A stretch of 64,000 bases of DNA from Chitinophaga sp. LS1 (GTDB lineage Bacteria > Bacteroidota > Bacteroidia > Chitinophagales > Chitinophagaceae). Within the stretch, counting starts at the first letter, position 1. Each line of letters begins with the position of its first letter. Below are positions 44,666-53,531 of the stretch, piece after piece. A program made the position numbers and the translations under genes. The notes below the pieces were generated by a model, which saw only the letters and a list, made by a program, of their open reading frames with translations, was not told the origin of the DNA and did not search any database. The stretch spans positions 5,396,501-5,460,500 of the forward strand of contig NZ_CP128362.1 in NCBI RefSeq assembly GCF_034274695.1. The letters run 5' to 3'.

Positions 44666-45847
44666 ATGATCATTGAACCTAAAATGCGTGGCTTTATTTG
44701 CCTGACAGCCCACCCTGCTGGTTGTGCTGAAAATGTAAGGAGACAAATAAGCTATGTTAAATCTGAAAAACTCCCCGAGGGCCCCAAAAAGGTACTGGTA
44801 ATAGGCGCCTCTACCGGTTTCGGGCTTTCGTCCAGAATTACTGCTGCTTTCGGCTGCGGGGCCTCCACAATCGGTGTTTTCTTTGAAAAAGAACCCCAGG
44901 AAGGTAAAACTGCAACTGCCGGATATTATAATTCAGTGGCTTTTCATGAGGAAGCCAACCGTGCTGGCATATATGCCCAAAGTATCAATGGTGATGCTTT
45001 CTCAAATGAAATTAAGCAACAGACCATTGACTTGATTAAAAAAGATCTGGGAACAGTCGACCTGATTATTTATAGCCTGGCTTCCCCCGTGCGCAAGCAT
45101 CCGGAAACAGAAGTATTACATCGTTCCGTATTAAAACCTATAAATCAGAGTTACCAGAACAAAACCGTTGATTTCCACACCGGTATTGTAACTAACGTGT
45201 CTATTGAACCTGCAACTGGCGACGATATTACCAATACCATCGCCGTAATGGGTGGTGAAGACTGGCAGATGTGGTTAGAAGCTTTGCAGGCTGCAGGTGC
45301 GTTGGCACCTGATGTTAAGACCGTTGCCTACTCCTATATCGGCCCTGAACTCACTAACCCGGTGTACCGTCACGGTACCATCGGTAGAGCAAAGGATCAC
45401 CTGGAAGCAACAGCCGTAAAAATTACAGAACTGTTGAAACCCCTCAATGGTAGCGCAGTTGTATCTGTAAACAAAGCCCTGGTGACCCAGTCCAGTTCTG
45501 CAATTCCTGTAGTACCACTGTATATTTCCCTCCTGTATAAACTCATGAAGGAAAAAGGTATTCACGAAGGTACCATCGAACAAATGGCCCGTCTGTTCAA
45601 AGATCACCTGTACGCAGGGAACCCGGTTGCCCTCGACAATCAGGGTCGTATCCGTATCGATGACTGGGAACTCCGTCCTGATGTACAGGCCGAAGTAGCT
45701 GAGCTGTGGAAAGAAGTATCTACGGAGACCATCTCCCAGATCGGTGACCTGGCTGGTTACAAAGAAGACTTCCTGAACCTGTTTGGATTCAATGTGCCTG
45801 GGGTAGATTATACCGCTGAGGTAGATGAGATGGCATTGATCAAATAA
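44666..45847 (+). CDS. fabV: Trans-2-enoyl-CoA/ACP reductase, FabV family
   Basis: 393 residues from the ATG at 44666 (MIIEPKMRGFICLTAHP), preferred to a TTG 11 codons earlier. The family signatures are CLTAHPAGC, VIGASTGFGLSS (NADH binding) and the extended Tyr-x8-Lys active site in VYRHGTIGRAKDHLEA. FabV carries out the last step of type II fatty-acid elongation using NADH, and confers natural tolerance to triclosan. It is monocistronic with a hairpin terminator 20 bases after the stop and degenerate 17-bp repeats upstream of its promoter region. Confidence 0.96.
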   Translation: MIIEPKMRGFICLTAHPAGCAENVRRQISYVKSEKLPEGPKKVLVIGASTGFGLSSRITAAFGCGASTIGVFFEKEPQEGKTATAGYYNSVAFHEEANRAGIYAQSINGDAFSNEIKQQTIDLIKKDLGTVDLIIYSLASPVRKHPETEVLHRSVLKPINQSYQNKTVDFHTGIVTNVSIEPATGDDITNTIAVMGGEDWQMWLEALQAAGALAPDVKTVAYSYIGPELTNPVYRHGTIGRAKDHLEATAVKITELLKPLNGSAVVSVNKALVTQSSSAIPVVPLYISLLYKLMKEKGIHEGTIEQMARLFKDHLYAGNPVALDNQGRIRIDDWELRPDVQAEVAELWKEVSTETISQIGDLAGYKEDFLNLFGFNVPGVDYTAEVDEMALIK

Positions 45848-45865
45848 GGGCACTATAAAATAATG

Positions 45866-45898
45866 AAGGCTTGGTAATCAATGGTTACCAAGCCTTTT
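45866..45898 (+). terminator. Hairpin terminator of fabV
   Basis: Twelve-base arms AAGGCTTGGTAA / TTACCAAGCCTT with a 7-base loop and TTTT tail, 19 bases past the fabV stop. Confidence 0.9.
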
Positions 45899-46059
45899 GT
45901 ATATGAATATTTTTTAGCCTCCCATAAATCAGGTTATTTTATTTATAGGTCTCCATGAGTGAAATTTGTTCATTATGGAAATCTTATTACAGCTGGGTGG
46001 GGTGATACCAGGAGGGAGGGGCGTATTGGCAGATATTGCATCCTGTACCAGGTATAAAC

Positions 46060-46947
46060 TTAGCTGACAACCAAAACTGCTTTCCCCGGTATGCCTCCTT
46101 TTTTCACTTCATCATAAGCCTTTTTGTAATCATGCCAGTCATAGGTCTTGCTGATGTGCACCTGTAAACCACTATCTGCCAACAACGCTGGATTAGGTTT
46201 CAAAAGCAACAATTTATACCGTCCTCCTGAAAAAAGAGATCCGATCATTTCCTTTGGACCGGGAGATGTATTGACATAAACACCTTTTTTCTTCAGTATC
46301 TTTTTCGCTGCCTTGTAATTGATCTTCCCGGAAAAATCGATGACAGCGTCAAACGTTTTGGCGCCGATATTTTGATGCTGGTAGTTAATAACGACATCAC
46401 TTCCCAACCTGGTTACCAGCTCAACACCAGAAGGCCCCACCACCGAAGTCACGATGCCTCCTGCCTTCTTAGCCAATTGAATCGCTAATGGCCCAATACC
46501 GCCTCCGGCGCCGTTAATGAGCACCTCCATACCTGGCTGTAATTTTAGTAATTGATGAAAGATTTGCAAAGCGGCACCACCTGCTACCGGAAGAGCCGCT
46601 GCTTCTTCAAAAGAGAGCCCTGATGGCTTAGGTGCAATGTCCTTCGCCTTTACAGCTACGTATTGCGCCAATGCACCTCCTTTAAATATACTGGCGATGC
46701 CGAATACTTCATCTCCTTTTTTATAGGTGCCATTACCCTGTTCCACTATCCCTGAAAAGTCGATTCCTACTGATTTTGGAAACTTACTTCCGCTCATTAG
46801 TTTCATCTCACCCTGCCATATTTTCCAGTCAAGCGGGTTGATAGAGACCGCTTTTACCTTCACGATGATCTCTCCCTCAGGCATCGGTACCTCTGTCATT
46901 TGGAGTACTTCTGTTCCTCCAAAGTGATTGTATGTTATCTTTTTCAT
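46060..46947 (-). CDS. Zinc-independent alcohol dehydrogenase/quinone oxidoreductase (MDR superfamily)
   Basis: 295 residues of the NADPH:quinone reductase-like MDR family. The N-terminal GroES-like domain holds the motif VSINPLDWKIWQG. The glycine-rich NADPH site is EVLINGAGGGIGPLAIQLAK. Zinc-ligand cysteines are absent, as in quinone reductases. It overlaps the stop of the upstream old yellow enzyme gene by 4 bases (46944-46947) and is the last gene of an AraC-OYE-MDR operon on the minus strand. It probably detoxifies electrophilic carbonyls. Confidence 0.9.
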   Translation of the reverse strand: MKKITYNHFGGTEVLQMTEVPMPEGEIIVKVKAVSINPLDWKIWQGEMKLMSGSKFPKSVGIDFSGIVEQGNGTYKKGDEVFGIASIFKGGALAQYVAVKAKDIAPKPSGLSFEEAAALPVAGGAALQIFHQLLKLQPGMEVLINGAGGGIGPLAIQLAKKAGGIVTSVVGPSGVELVTRLGSDVVINYQHQNIGAKTFDAVIDFSGKINYKAAKKILKKKGVYVNTSPGPKEMIGSLFSGGRYKLLLLKPNPALLADSGLQVHISKTYDWHDYKKAYDEVKKGGIPGKAVLVVS

Positions 46948-48008
46948 AAGCTCAAATAATCCGTGTAACCCACAGGACCGGGGGTATAAAGTGTATTATA
47001 ATCGGGTTGATGTAAAGGTGCGTTTGCAGCAATTCGTTTTTCTAAATCAGGATTAGCCAGAAAGGCGCGTCCAAAGGCGACGAGGTCGGCAAAGCCTGCA
47101 TGCAAGGCCTGTTCCGCAGTTTCAGGGGTAAGACCGTTACAAAGAATAATAGTACCATTAAAACCTCCCCTGATAGCATCAAAAGTTTTTTGCGGAATAA
47201 TAGCTGACATGCCTATATGCAGATAAGCAATATTAGCATTGTTCATCTCTTTTGCCAGCAGTGCATAGGTATCATGTACTTCCTGCTCATCATAAGCAGG
47301 CAGATCGCCCAGCGTAGAGTAGGGGGAGAAGCGCACACCAACCTTGTCCGCACCAATAGCTGCGGCTATTGCCTGCACAATCCGGATGGCGAGGCGGGTT
47401 CTGTTGGTAATATTCCCTCCCCATTCGTCCGTGCGGTTATTGACATGTGGATTCAGGAACTGTTCTACCAGATATCCATTGGCTCCATGTAGTTCAACCC
47501 CATCAAAACCGGCTTCCATCGCATTGCGCGCGGCATGCACAAACTCTTCAATGACTGCTGCTATAGCATCGCTGGTGAGCATTTCAGGTTCAGGGTAAGT
47601 TTGTTTCCCTAAAGCATCCGTCCAGATATCGCCCGCTGCTTTAATGGTTGAAGGCCCTACCAAACGGGCGCCAGCAGGCAGATTGGCCGGGTGACCAATA
47701 CGACCGGTATGCATGAGTTGTACAAATATTTTACTACCTGCTGTATGTACGGCAGTTGTAATCGCCTTCCAGGCTTCCGTTTGTTCATTTGAAAAAATTC
47801 CCGGAATCCTTGAATAGCCCAGTGCATCCGGTGAGGGCGCCGTTCCTTCGGTAATGATCAAACCGGCACCGCTTCTTTGTGTATAATAATCCGCCATCAA
47901 TTGGTTGGGCAAATTATCGATAGCCCGGCTACGTGTCATGGGAGCCATGACCAGGTGATTCTTCAATTGTAAAGCGCCTTTATGATAAGGCATCAGCAAT
48001 TTGTTCAT
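46944..48008 (-). CDS. Alkene reductase, old yellow enzyme family
   Basis: 354 residues from the ATG at 48008 (MNKLLMPYHKGALQLKNHLV); an earlier ATG is in frame but adds unrelated sequence. The FMN-binding TIM barrel has VMAPMTRSRA, QLMHTGRIGH, VELHGANGYLVEQFLNPH (His-Gly-Ala-Asn active site) and the C-terminal GFADLVAFGRAFLANPDL. It reduces activated double bonds with NADPH. It overlaps the next gene by 4 bases (translational coupling) and lies 80 bases behind the AraC gene, suggesting regulation by it. Confidence 0.95.
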   Translation of the reverse strand: MNKLLMPYHKGALQLKNHLVMAPMTRSRAIDNLPNQLMADYYTQRSGAGLIITEGTAPSPDALGYSRIPGIFSNEQTEAWKAITTAVHTAGSKIFVQLMHTGRIGHPANLPAGARLVGPSTIKAAGDIWTDALGKQTYPEPEMLTSDAIAAVIEEFVHAARNAMEAGFDGVELHGANGYLVEQFLNPHVNNRTDEWGGNITNRTRLAIRIVQAIAAAIGADKVGVRFSPYSTLGDLPAYDEQEVHDTYALLAKEMNNANIAYLHIGMSAIIPQKTFDAIRGGFNGTIILCNGLTPETAEQALHAGFADLVAFGRAFLANPDLEKRIAANAPLHQPDYNTLYTPGPVGYTDYLSL

Positions 48009-48087
48009 GTTGTTATCGTGTTTTTGATAACACAAAGTTGCGTCCTCCTGAAAGGTTAAAATAGTTGCTTTTGACAGAAAAATAGTC

Positions 48088-49068
48088 CTATCCGCCGGTC
48101 GCATATTTTTTAGGCTTTAAACCATGGTGCTTTTCAAAAATGCGTCCAAAGTGACTAAGATTGGCAAAACCAAGCTGGTAGCCGGCTTCTGAAACGGACA
48201 TCCCGCTATGTTTGAGTAGGAATGCGGCTTCTTCCATACGCGCCTGCTGGTAATAGTTATATATCGTATCTCCAAATACCTGTTTGAAGATGTCTTTCAT
48301 CTTTGTTTCTCCAAACCCTGCCATTTTTGCCAGTTCCGGTAGACTGGGTGGAACAGAAAGGTCCGCAAGAATAGCTGTCCTGATCAATAGGAGCTTTTCT
48401 ACGTCGTCTTTATGAACAAGGTGATAGTTAACTATCTCCCGCTTTTGCAGCTTCTCAAATACAAGATATAGTAGCTCCTGTACTTTCAACCGGTAATAAA
48501 AATTCCCCAGTTCATTATCTTCCCTGGCTTCCGTCACCTGTCTGACGAGCTTATTAATTTCAACAGTCATGCTTTCATAATACAAAAAGCCAGGGGCAGC
48601 ATTCACTATCGTTTCCACCACATTGTTTGGGTTATTAATACCGAGCAATTCCTTCAAAGCATCTTTCATAATCCCTACAACGATAAAGTGAATATCTGTA
48701 TTAGCAGGAAAACGGATTTGAGAATGCAGGTCTGTCGAAGCAATTTGTATAGCATAAGCACTGCTTCGTGAAAGCGGATTCGGAGTACCGTCCGTATTCA
48801 CGCTGGCAGTGGCTTCATTACTATGAAATATAATGCTAACCAGGTCGTTCGGCTCGTCGCTGGCAACTCTGCTCAGAATAATATCCTGGTTGAGTTTATA
48901 TCTGTGAACGATGAGTTTGAGTCCGGGGGATAAGGAAATTCTTCTGATACTACCAGTACCCATAACAGGAGGGAGGATCAACCGGTCGCCTTCTAAAGGA
49001 ACGTTGAACTTTTTAGCGAAGTGAGTAAGGAAGTCGAACTGTGGGTTGGGTACAAATTCAAAAAACAT
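48088..49068 (-). CDS. AraC-family transcriptional regulator
   Basis: 326 residues. The N-terminal 220 residues are an unknown sensor domain. The C-terminal AraC HTH is complete: LPELAKMAGFGETKMKDIFK for the first helix pair and VSEAGYQLGFANLSHFGRIF for the second, with the ending KKHGLKP-type HHGLKPKKY. It is the first gene of a probable operon with OYE and a quinone reductase and 4 bases after the GNAT gene at 49073. It probably responds to electrophiles, but its ligand is unknown. Confidence 0.92.
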   Translation of the reverse strand: MFFEFVPNPQFDFLTHFAKKFNVPLEGDRLILPPVMGTGSIRRISLSPGLKLIVHRYKLNQDIILSRVASDEPNDLVSIIFHSNEATASVNTDGTPNPLSRSSAYAIQIASTDLHSQIRFPANTDIHFIVVGIMKDALKELLGINNPNNVVETIVNAAPGFLYYESMTVEINKLVRQVTEAREDNELGNFYYRLKVQELLYLVFEKLQKREIVNYHLVHKDDVEKLLLIRTAILADLSVPPSLPELAKMAGFGETKMKDIFKQVFGDTIYNYYQQARMEEAAFLLKHSGMSVSEAGYQLGFANLSHFGRIFEKHHGLKPKKYATGG

Positions 49069-49072
49069 AGGA

Positions 49073-49543
49073 CTATATCAATTTGTAAATAAACTCTTCA
49101 ATTTCCGCCTGCCGTGCATTTGCAAATCCTTTATCGGTGCCGGTTTTAACAAACCCACATTTTTCCAATACGCGCTGTGAACCAATATTGTCAAATGCCG
49201 TGCGTCCGTATATCGGTCTGGTATTTATAATGGTTAAAAGCTGCGTTAGTGCTTTTGTCGCTATTCCTTGTGCCCAGTACTTTTTATCCAGCCAATAAGT
49301 AATTTCCGCATTTCCTGCCACTTCAAACTGTGCGATACTGCCTGCAATGACACCATCTACGATGATGGTATACATATTGATTGTCGGGTCATTCACGCAT
49401 TTCCCGTATTTCTGCAGGTAGGCGGTTTTATCTGTCGGATCTTTTGAAGTAAACGCGGCTAAGTAGTTAGCTTCCTGATCCAACTGAAAGAGAAAGAAAT
49501 GTTCTAAATCGGTAATTACTGTTTTTTGTAAGGTGATTACCAT
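49073..49543 (-). CDS. GNAT-family acetyltransferase (RimJ/RimL-like)
   Basis: 156 residues. Acetyl-CoA-binding features are EITYWLDKKYWAQGIATKAL (R/Q-x-x-G-x-A), and then the helix SQRVLEKCGFVKTG. This is the typical order of RimJ/RimL-type N-acetyltransferases. It is followed by the AraC gene after 4 bases on the same strand, so they may be cotranscribed. Substrate unknown. Confidence 0.92.
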   Translation of the reverse strand: MVITLQKTVITDLEHFFLFQLDQEANYLAAFTSKDPTDKTAYLQKYGKCVNDPTINMYTIIVDGVIAGSIAQFEVAGNAEITYWLDKKYWAQGIATKALTQLLTIINTRPIYGRTAFDNIGSQRVLEKCGFVKTGTDKGFANARQAEIEEFIYKLI

Positions 49544-49606
49544 AGCACGGATTTATACGAAGATATTGCAATTTTTGGCAGCGTCTTTGTTATTATAAGT
49601 ATCACC

Positions 49607-50122
49607 ATGAAAAACCTAATCATCTATATCATATTTTTATTACCCTTGTTCTCCTGCAATAAGAACGGTGCTATCTCATTTCGGGACACGATCACTCAAA
49701 AGGAACATGATATATCTGACATGCTGATCAGTAAGAATGGTCTTGAATCCCGTAAACTGGAATACCTGATAGCGGAGGATTTCGATCACGCATTGGCGAT
49801 TACAGATAGTCAGCAGGTAGTTTTTGATAAGACTATTCAGGAACTACAAATGGTAAATACGGATCAGTTTTCCGGTGGTGATCATCTGAAACAGGCAGCT
49901 GTTCCGTATCATATGGCATTGAAGGAATTATATCTTTATCCAAAGAAAGAAATAACCTGGCAGAAGAAGCTGTCCACTGCTACTAAGCAGGATAAAGATT
50001 CGCTGCAGCATGAATTGCTGGAAATATATAAGGATAAGCAGGAGTATTATCAAAATGTATATAAAGCGAATGAAGCGTATGTGCTGGCTGTGCAAAGGTT
50101 TAATAAGGGACATGGGTTGTGA
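49607..50122 (+). CDS. Lipoprotein of unknown function
   Basis: 171 residues with a lipobox (LPLFSCNKNG, Cys17). The mature part is almost wholly helical with acidic and basic heptads (QDKDSLQHELLEIYKDKQEY). No family recognised. It is divergent from the GNAT gene with 63 bases between, and could form a coiled coil on the membrane. The function cannot be proposed. Confidence 0.75.
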   Translation: MKNLIIYIIFLLPLFSCNKNGAISFRDTITQKEHDISDMLISKNGLESRKLEYLIAEDFDHALAITDSQQVVFDKTIQELQMVNTDQFSGGDHLKQAAVPYHMALKELYLYPKKEITWQKKLSTATKQDKDSLQHELLEIYKDKQEYYQNVYKANEAYVLAVQRFNKGHGL

Positions 50123-50196
50123 GGTCGTAACATATTGGCTGCTGCCCGGCTTGTGTTAAACAAAGATGGCATGACAATTATAACTGGAATGAAGGA

Positions 50197-50400
50197 ATGA
50201 GTGCATGGATCCCAGGTTTTGGAGATATTTCCGACGAGGATGGATTAAATTTAAGAGAAAATGGTGGTGCCCGTGATTTTAAGCTTCGTGCACTTTGGCA
50301 TACAACCATTTCAGGAATAATAACAATTCTTCCACTATCTTTATATTATAATAATTTTCATTTCACCCATAGGATGTTGGAAGGTAGATTGTTAATTTAA
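50197..50400 (+). pseudogene. Short frame with protein-like sequence, probable gene fragment
   Basis: The frame gives MSAWIPGFGDISDEDGLNLR and ENGGARDFKLRALWHT, then a stretch of hydrophobic residues without a good coding look. Upstream the frame stays open and reads WHDNYNWNEG just before. The first part looks like real protein, the rest like non-coding DNA. Probably a fragment, possibly a short gene. No family recognised. Confidence 0.35.
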
Positions 50401-50428
50401 AGATCCTTATTCATCTAATAAAAAAAGC

Positions 50429-50752
50429 ATGAAAAAACGTATAGGCCCTGTTATTGGCATTCTTATCATACTAATATTATTTATTGCTTATTGGTTTTAC
50501 AATAATTCATATGTCCTGCTGAAACCAGTACTGACCAAGCCTACTGGAGAACCTATAATTGTTGGATATACTGATGAAATGATCAAAAACTTTCCAGACG
50601 TATTAAAACATTATAATGTAGAGTATAAGATAAATGACTCAGGGCATTTCCTTATCAAAGCCAAATACATGAGGGACAGAGACTATATCCTATCTATTAC
50701 CGAATGTGCTTTGGATAGCAACATGATGCACGAAATTAGAAAACTGAATTAA
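50429..50752 (+). CDS. Small membrane-anchored protein of unknown function
   Basis: 107 residues. One N-terminal transmembrane segment (about residues 7-27, VIGILIILILFIAYWFYNNS) then a soluble domain with alternating beta and helix. There is no lipobox and no family match. It stands alone, upstream of a near-perfect hairpin terminator (50779). No role can be assigned. Confidence 0.6.
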   Translation: MKKRIGPVIGILIILILFIAYWFYNNSYVLLKPVLTKPTGEPIIVGYTDEMIKNFPDVLKHYNVEYKINDSGHFLIKAKYMRDRDYILSITECALDSNMMHEIRKLN

Positions 50753-50778
50753 TTAAAGTAACATATTGACATGAACCA

Positions 50779-50816
50779 TGGCAAACGGCCTCATAGAGAT
50801 ATGAGGCCGTTTGCCA
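50779..50816. terminator. Perfect 17-bp hairpin with GAGA loop
   Basis: TGGCAAACGGCCTCATA and its exact complement enclose a GAGA (GNRA-type) tetraloop. The T-run after it is weak. It lies 27 bases past the small membrane protein gene. Confidence 0.65.
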
Positions 50817-50979
50817 AATTAATATCGCCAAAGCCTAAAGTCGATCATTTGTTCCAAAGGTTCTAAGAACAAATCCAATACCATTCACTTCGGGATCCCC
50901 TCTCAAAACAATGCTACAACGCATCAGGATCTCCCAATACCTCACATTCCTTTTGTGTACATTCGTCAAAAAAAGGCAA

Positions 50980-51600
50980 ATGAAAATATTGATCATAAAC
51001 GGCTCTCTCCGTGGTCCAAATGGCAACTCCGCAGCCATCGCAAAGCATGCAGAAAATATGTTGGGTCAACAATCAGTCACACTAACACTATCGGATAAAC
51101 TCCCCACCATCCGCGAAGTATATAACCTATTGGAAAGCTGCGACGGCTTTCTCGTTATCTCCGGCGTTTACTGGAACAACTGGAGCTCACCGCTACAGCG
51201 TTTTATAGAAGTAACGACTGCTTTTGAAAATACCCCTGCCTTTTTTGGCAAGCCAATGGCCTGTGCTGTCACCATGGATTCAGTTGGAGGGATAGAAGTA
51301 GCCGCAAGATTACAAGCCGTATTTGGCGGCCTTGGATGCTGGACCCCTCCCTGTTCTACTATCGTATTGTCCCGTGTAGGGCAGGAAGCAATCGCCACGA
51401 CTACCGGTATGGAAGATGATCTGAATGAAGATGTATGGAGAATAGATGATCTATCAGTCGTGCTGCACAACCTGTTGGCTGCTGCCGGCATGCCGCGTAA
51501 TAGCTGGAAGGCCTGGCCACATAGAGAATTGCATATTCCTGATGGTCCATGGCCAGGAGAAGGGGTGTTGGATATGGGTACGCCGAGGTTTCTTGAATGA
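50980..51600 (+). CDS. NADPH-dependent FMN reductase-like flavoprotein
   Basis: 206 residues from the ATG at 50980 (MKILIINGSLRGPNGNSAAI); an earlier start adds 23 non-conserved residues. The flavodoxin-like fold is shown by the FMN phosphate loop NGSLRGPNGNS, then the isoalloxazine loop GFLVISGVYWNNWSSPLQRF, and the C-terminal YTTG-like ATTTGMED. It probably reduces flavins or quinones. Monocistronic. A block of short AT-rich direct repeats follows its stop. Confidence 0.85.
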   Translation: MKILIINGSLRGPNGNSAAIAKHAENMLGQQSVTLTLSDKLPTIREVYNLLESCDGFLVISGVYWNNWSSPLQRFIEVTTAFENTPAFFGKPMACAVTMDSVGGIEVAARLQAVFGGLGCWTPPCSTIVLSRVGQEAIATTTGMEDDLNEDVWRIDDLSVVLHNLLAAAGMPRNSWKAWPHRELHIPDGPWPGEGVLDMGTPRFLE

Positions 51601-51605
51601 ATGGA

Positions 51606-51692
51606 ATGCCTTCCTGCAAAAAGGTAATTAATTCCTGCAAAAAAGGTAATTAATTCAGAAAAAAGTAATTGCTCCGGGGAAAAGTAATTGCT
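51606..51692. repeat. Short imperfect direct repeats (aaggtaattaattcctgc / aaaagtaattgctcc)
   Basis: Two copies of ttcctgcaaaaa(a)ggtaattaa are followed by two copies of aaaagtaattgctcc. No gene is affected. Low complexity. Confidence 0.6.
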
Positions 51693-51740
51693 CCTCCATC
51701 AAACGGGATAGCCCCTCCCAGCAGGGAATATGAAGTCCCC

Positions 51741-52205
51741 CTACAACGGATATGCCGTTTCACTCTTCGTCTCTGACAATACAAAAAAGCTCTGCACCGT
51801 ACTGATATTAGGCAGAGCCGCCAGATTCCTGTAAAAAGTATGATACGCATCCATATCACTCGTTGCCACCCGCAGAATAAAGTCAAAAGTCCCAGTCATC
51901 TGAAAACATTCCATCACTTCAGGGAATTTCGCCACCTCCTTCTCAAAAGTGCTCAACGTAGCAGCTGCATGGTCATGTAATAATACATGACTGAAAGCAA
52001 TCAGCTTCCTGTTTATTTTCTTCCTGTCCAGCAGCGCTACTATTTTCGTAATATAACCGCTTTCTTTCAGCTGCCGGATCCGTTCATGAATCGTAGCCAC
52101 TGATTTATGTAACTGAGAAGCAATTTCCTTGTTTGTCAGTTCTGCATTCTGCTGCAGTAATCTCAAAATCTGAATATCGATATCGTCTAACTGGCTTTTG
52201 TCCAT
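51741..52205 (-). CDS. Lrp/AsnC-family transcriptional regulator
   Basis: 154 residues from the ATG at 52205 (MDKSQLDDIDIQILRLLQQN). The N-terminal wHTH is followed by a C-terminal RAM domain with GTFDFILRVATSDMDAYH. The earlier in-frame start would add 39 residues of non-Lrp sequence. Lrp proteins form octamers that sense amino acids. It is divergent from the PLP enzyme gene at 52363, separated by about 157 bases, which is the standard layout of a regulator and its target. Confidence 0.93.
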   Translation of the reverse strand: MDKSQLDDIDIQILRLLQQNAELTNKEIASQLHKSVATIHERIRQLKESGYITKIVALLDRKKINRKLIAFSHVLLHDHAAATLSTFEKEVAKFPEVMECFQMTGTFDFILRVATSDMDAYHTFYRNLAALPNISTVQSFFVLSETKSETAYPL

Positions 52206-52362
52206 ATTAAATTTAATAAAATCCGGACCAGAAGGTGGTGGAAGTAAGAATAACCGGAAAATAATACAATTTTTTTGGATAAAACCAGAAAATTTATGGA
52301 ATAATTGCCTACCGATTGACATGGTTATAGTTATTTCAGAGCTTTGCTAAAAATTATTCACC

Positions 52363-53412
52363 ATGATGGTGTCTGAAGTGTCAATGGTTGATCAACGATT
52401 TAGCGAGCTGTGGAACCTGGTTGGTAACACGCCTATGCTAAAACTGGAATATCTGTATAAAGGCCGTCCTGGCTATATATTCGTAAAGTGTGAACACTAT
52501 AATCTGACAGGTAGTATCAAGGACCGTATGGCCCTTTATATTATGAAACAGGCCTATATGCAGGGGTTGATCAAACCAGATGATACCATTGTAGAGGCAA
52601 CCAGTGGCAATACAGGTATTTCATTTTCTGCTATTGGCCGTGCACTGGGGCATAAGGTGATCATTATGATGCCGGATTGGCTCAGCAAAGAACGGCAGGA
52701 CATTATTAAAAGTTTCGGGGCGACAGTGCGGCTGGTCAGTAAAGAGGAAGGTGGTTTTCTGGGAAGTATTAAGCTGTCAGAAGAATTACAGGAGAGCAGT
52801 GATCAATATTTCCTACCCCGTCAGTTTGAGAATGAATATAATACAGCAGCACATGCATTGAGTACCGGTCCTGAAATATGGGAACAGTTAATGCATGCCG
52901 GGTTACAACCCGATGCATTCGTGGCGGGCGTAGGTACCGGGGGCACTGTAATGGGAGTGGGCAGATACCTGAAAAGTAAGGATCCGGGTATCAGGGTGCA
53001 TCCTTTAGAGCCAGCGGAATCGCCTACTTTAAGTACAGGGCATAAAGTGGGGAATCATCGTATTCAGGGCATCTCGGATGAGTTTATTCCTGCCATTGTA
53101 CGGTTGGATGAGTTGGACGAGGTTGTACAGGCCAATGATGGAGATGCGATCATTGTGGCACAAAAGCTGGCGGCGGAACTGGGACTGGCAGTAGGTATTT
53201 CTTCCGGGGCAAATGTGATCGGGGCGATTCGTCTGAAAGAGCAGATGGGAGAAGATGCTGTCGTGGTGACACTGTTATGCGATAGCAATAAGAAATACCT
53301 GAGTACGGATCTGGTGAAACCTCAGCCTTCGCAGCCATATTATGTTGCTGAGGTAGTTAGTTTTACGGGGTTCCGTACCATTCCCCGACTGAGCGGATCA
53401 ATAATTCATTAA
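52363..53412 (+). CDS. Cysteine synthase family PLP enzyme (CysK/CysM-like)
   Basis: 349 residues, slightly longer than CysK at its C-terminus. The fold-type II landmarks are all present: VGNTPMLKLEYL, the PLP lysine in NLTGSIKDRMA, the phosphate cup TSGNTGISFSA, GTGGTVMGVGRYL and SSGANVIGA. It forms cysteine or a related amino acid from an activated serine and a sulfide or another nucleophile. The divergent Lrp/AsnC gene is probably its regulator. The exact nucleophile is not clear from sequence. Confidence 0.9.
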   Translation: MMVSEVSMVDQRFSELWNLVGNTPMLKLEYLYKGRPGYIFVKCEHYNLTGSIKDRMALYIMKQAYMQGLIKPDDTIVEATSGNTGISFSAIGRALGHKVIIMMPDWLSKERQDIIKSFGATVRLVSKEEGGFLGSIKLSEELQESSDQYFLPRQFENEYNTAAHALSTGPEIWEQLMHAGLQPDAFVAGVGTGGTVMGVGRYLKSKDPGIRVHPLEPAESPTLSTGHKVGNHRIQGISDEFIPAIVRLDELDEVVQANDGDAIIVAQKLAAELGLAVGISSGANVIGAIRLKEQMGEDAVVVTLLCDSNKKYLSTDLVKPQPSQPYYVAEVVSFTGFRTIPRLSGSIIH

Positions 53413-53442
53413 ACATATACCGAACCAATCATTAATTAGCAT

Positions 53443-53478
53443 AACGGTCTGCACTTTTCTAAGTAGCAGGCCGGTTTT
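53443..53478 (+). terminator. Probable terminator of the PLP enzyme gene
   Basis: AACGGTCTGC and GCAGGCCGGTTTT pair with one bulge around a 13-base loop, followed by a T-run. Confidence 0.5.
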
Positions 53479-53531
53479 GTATTTTGTAGGGGTAGCAGTA
53501 TTGACAGACAAATCGACCATCACTGAGGTTT

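Noticed and set aside
44377..44673. A 98-codon minus-strand frame upstream of fabV
   Set aside because: Made largely of the 17-bp repeats and rich in Gly/Phe/Leu. No domain, and it overlaps the fabV leader.
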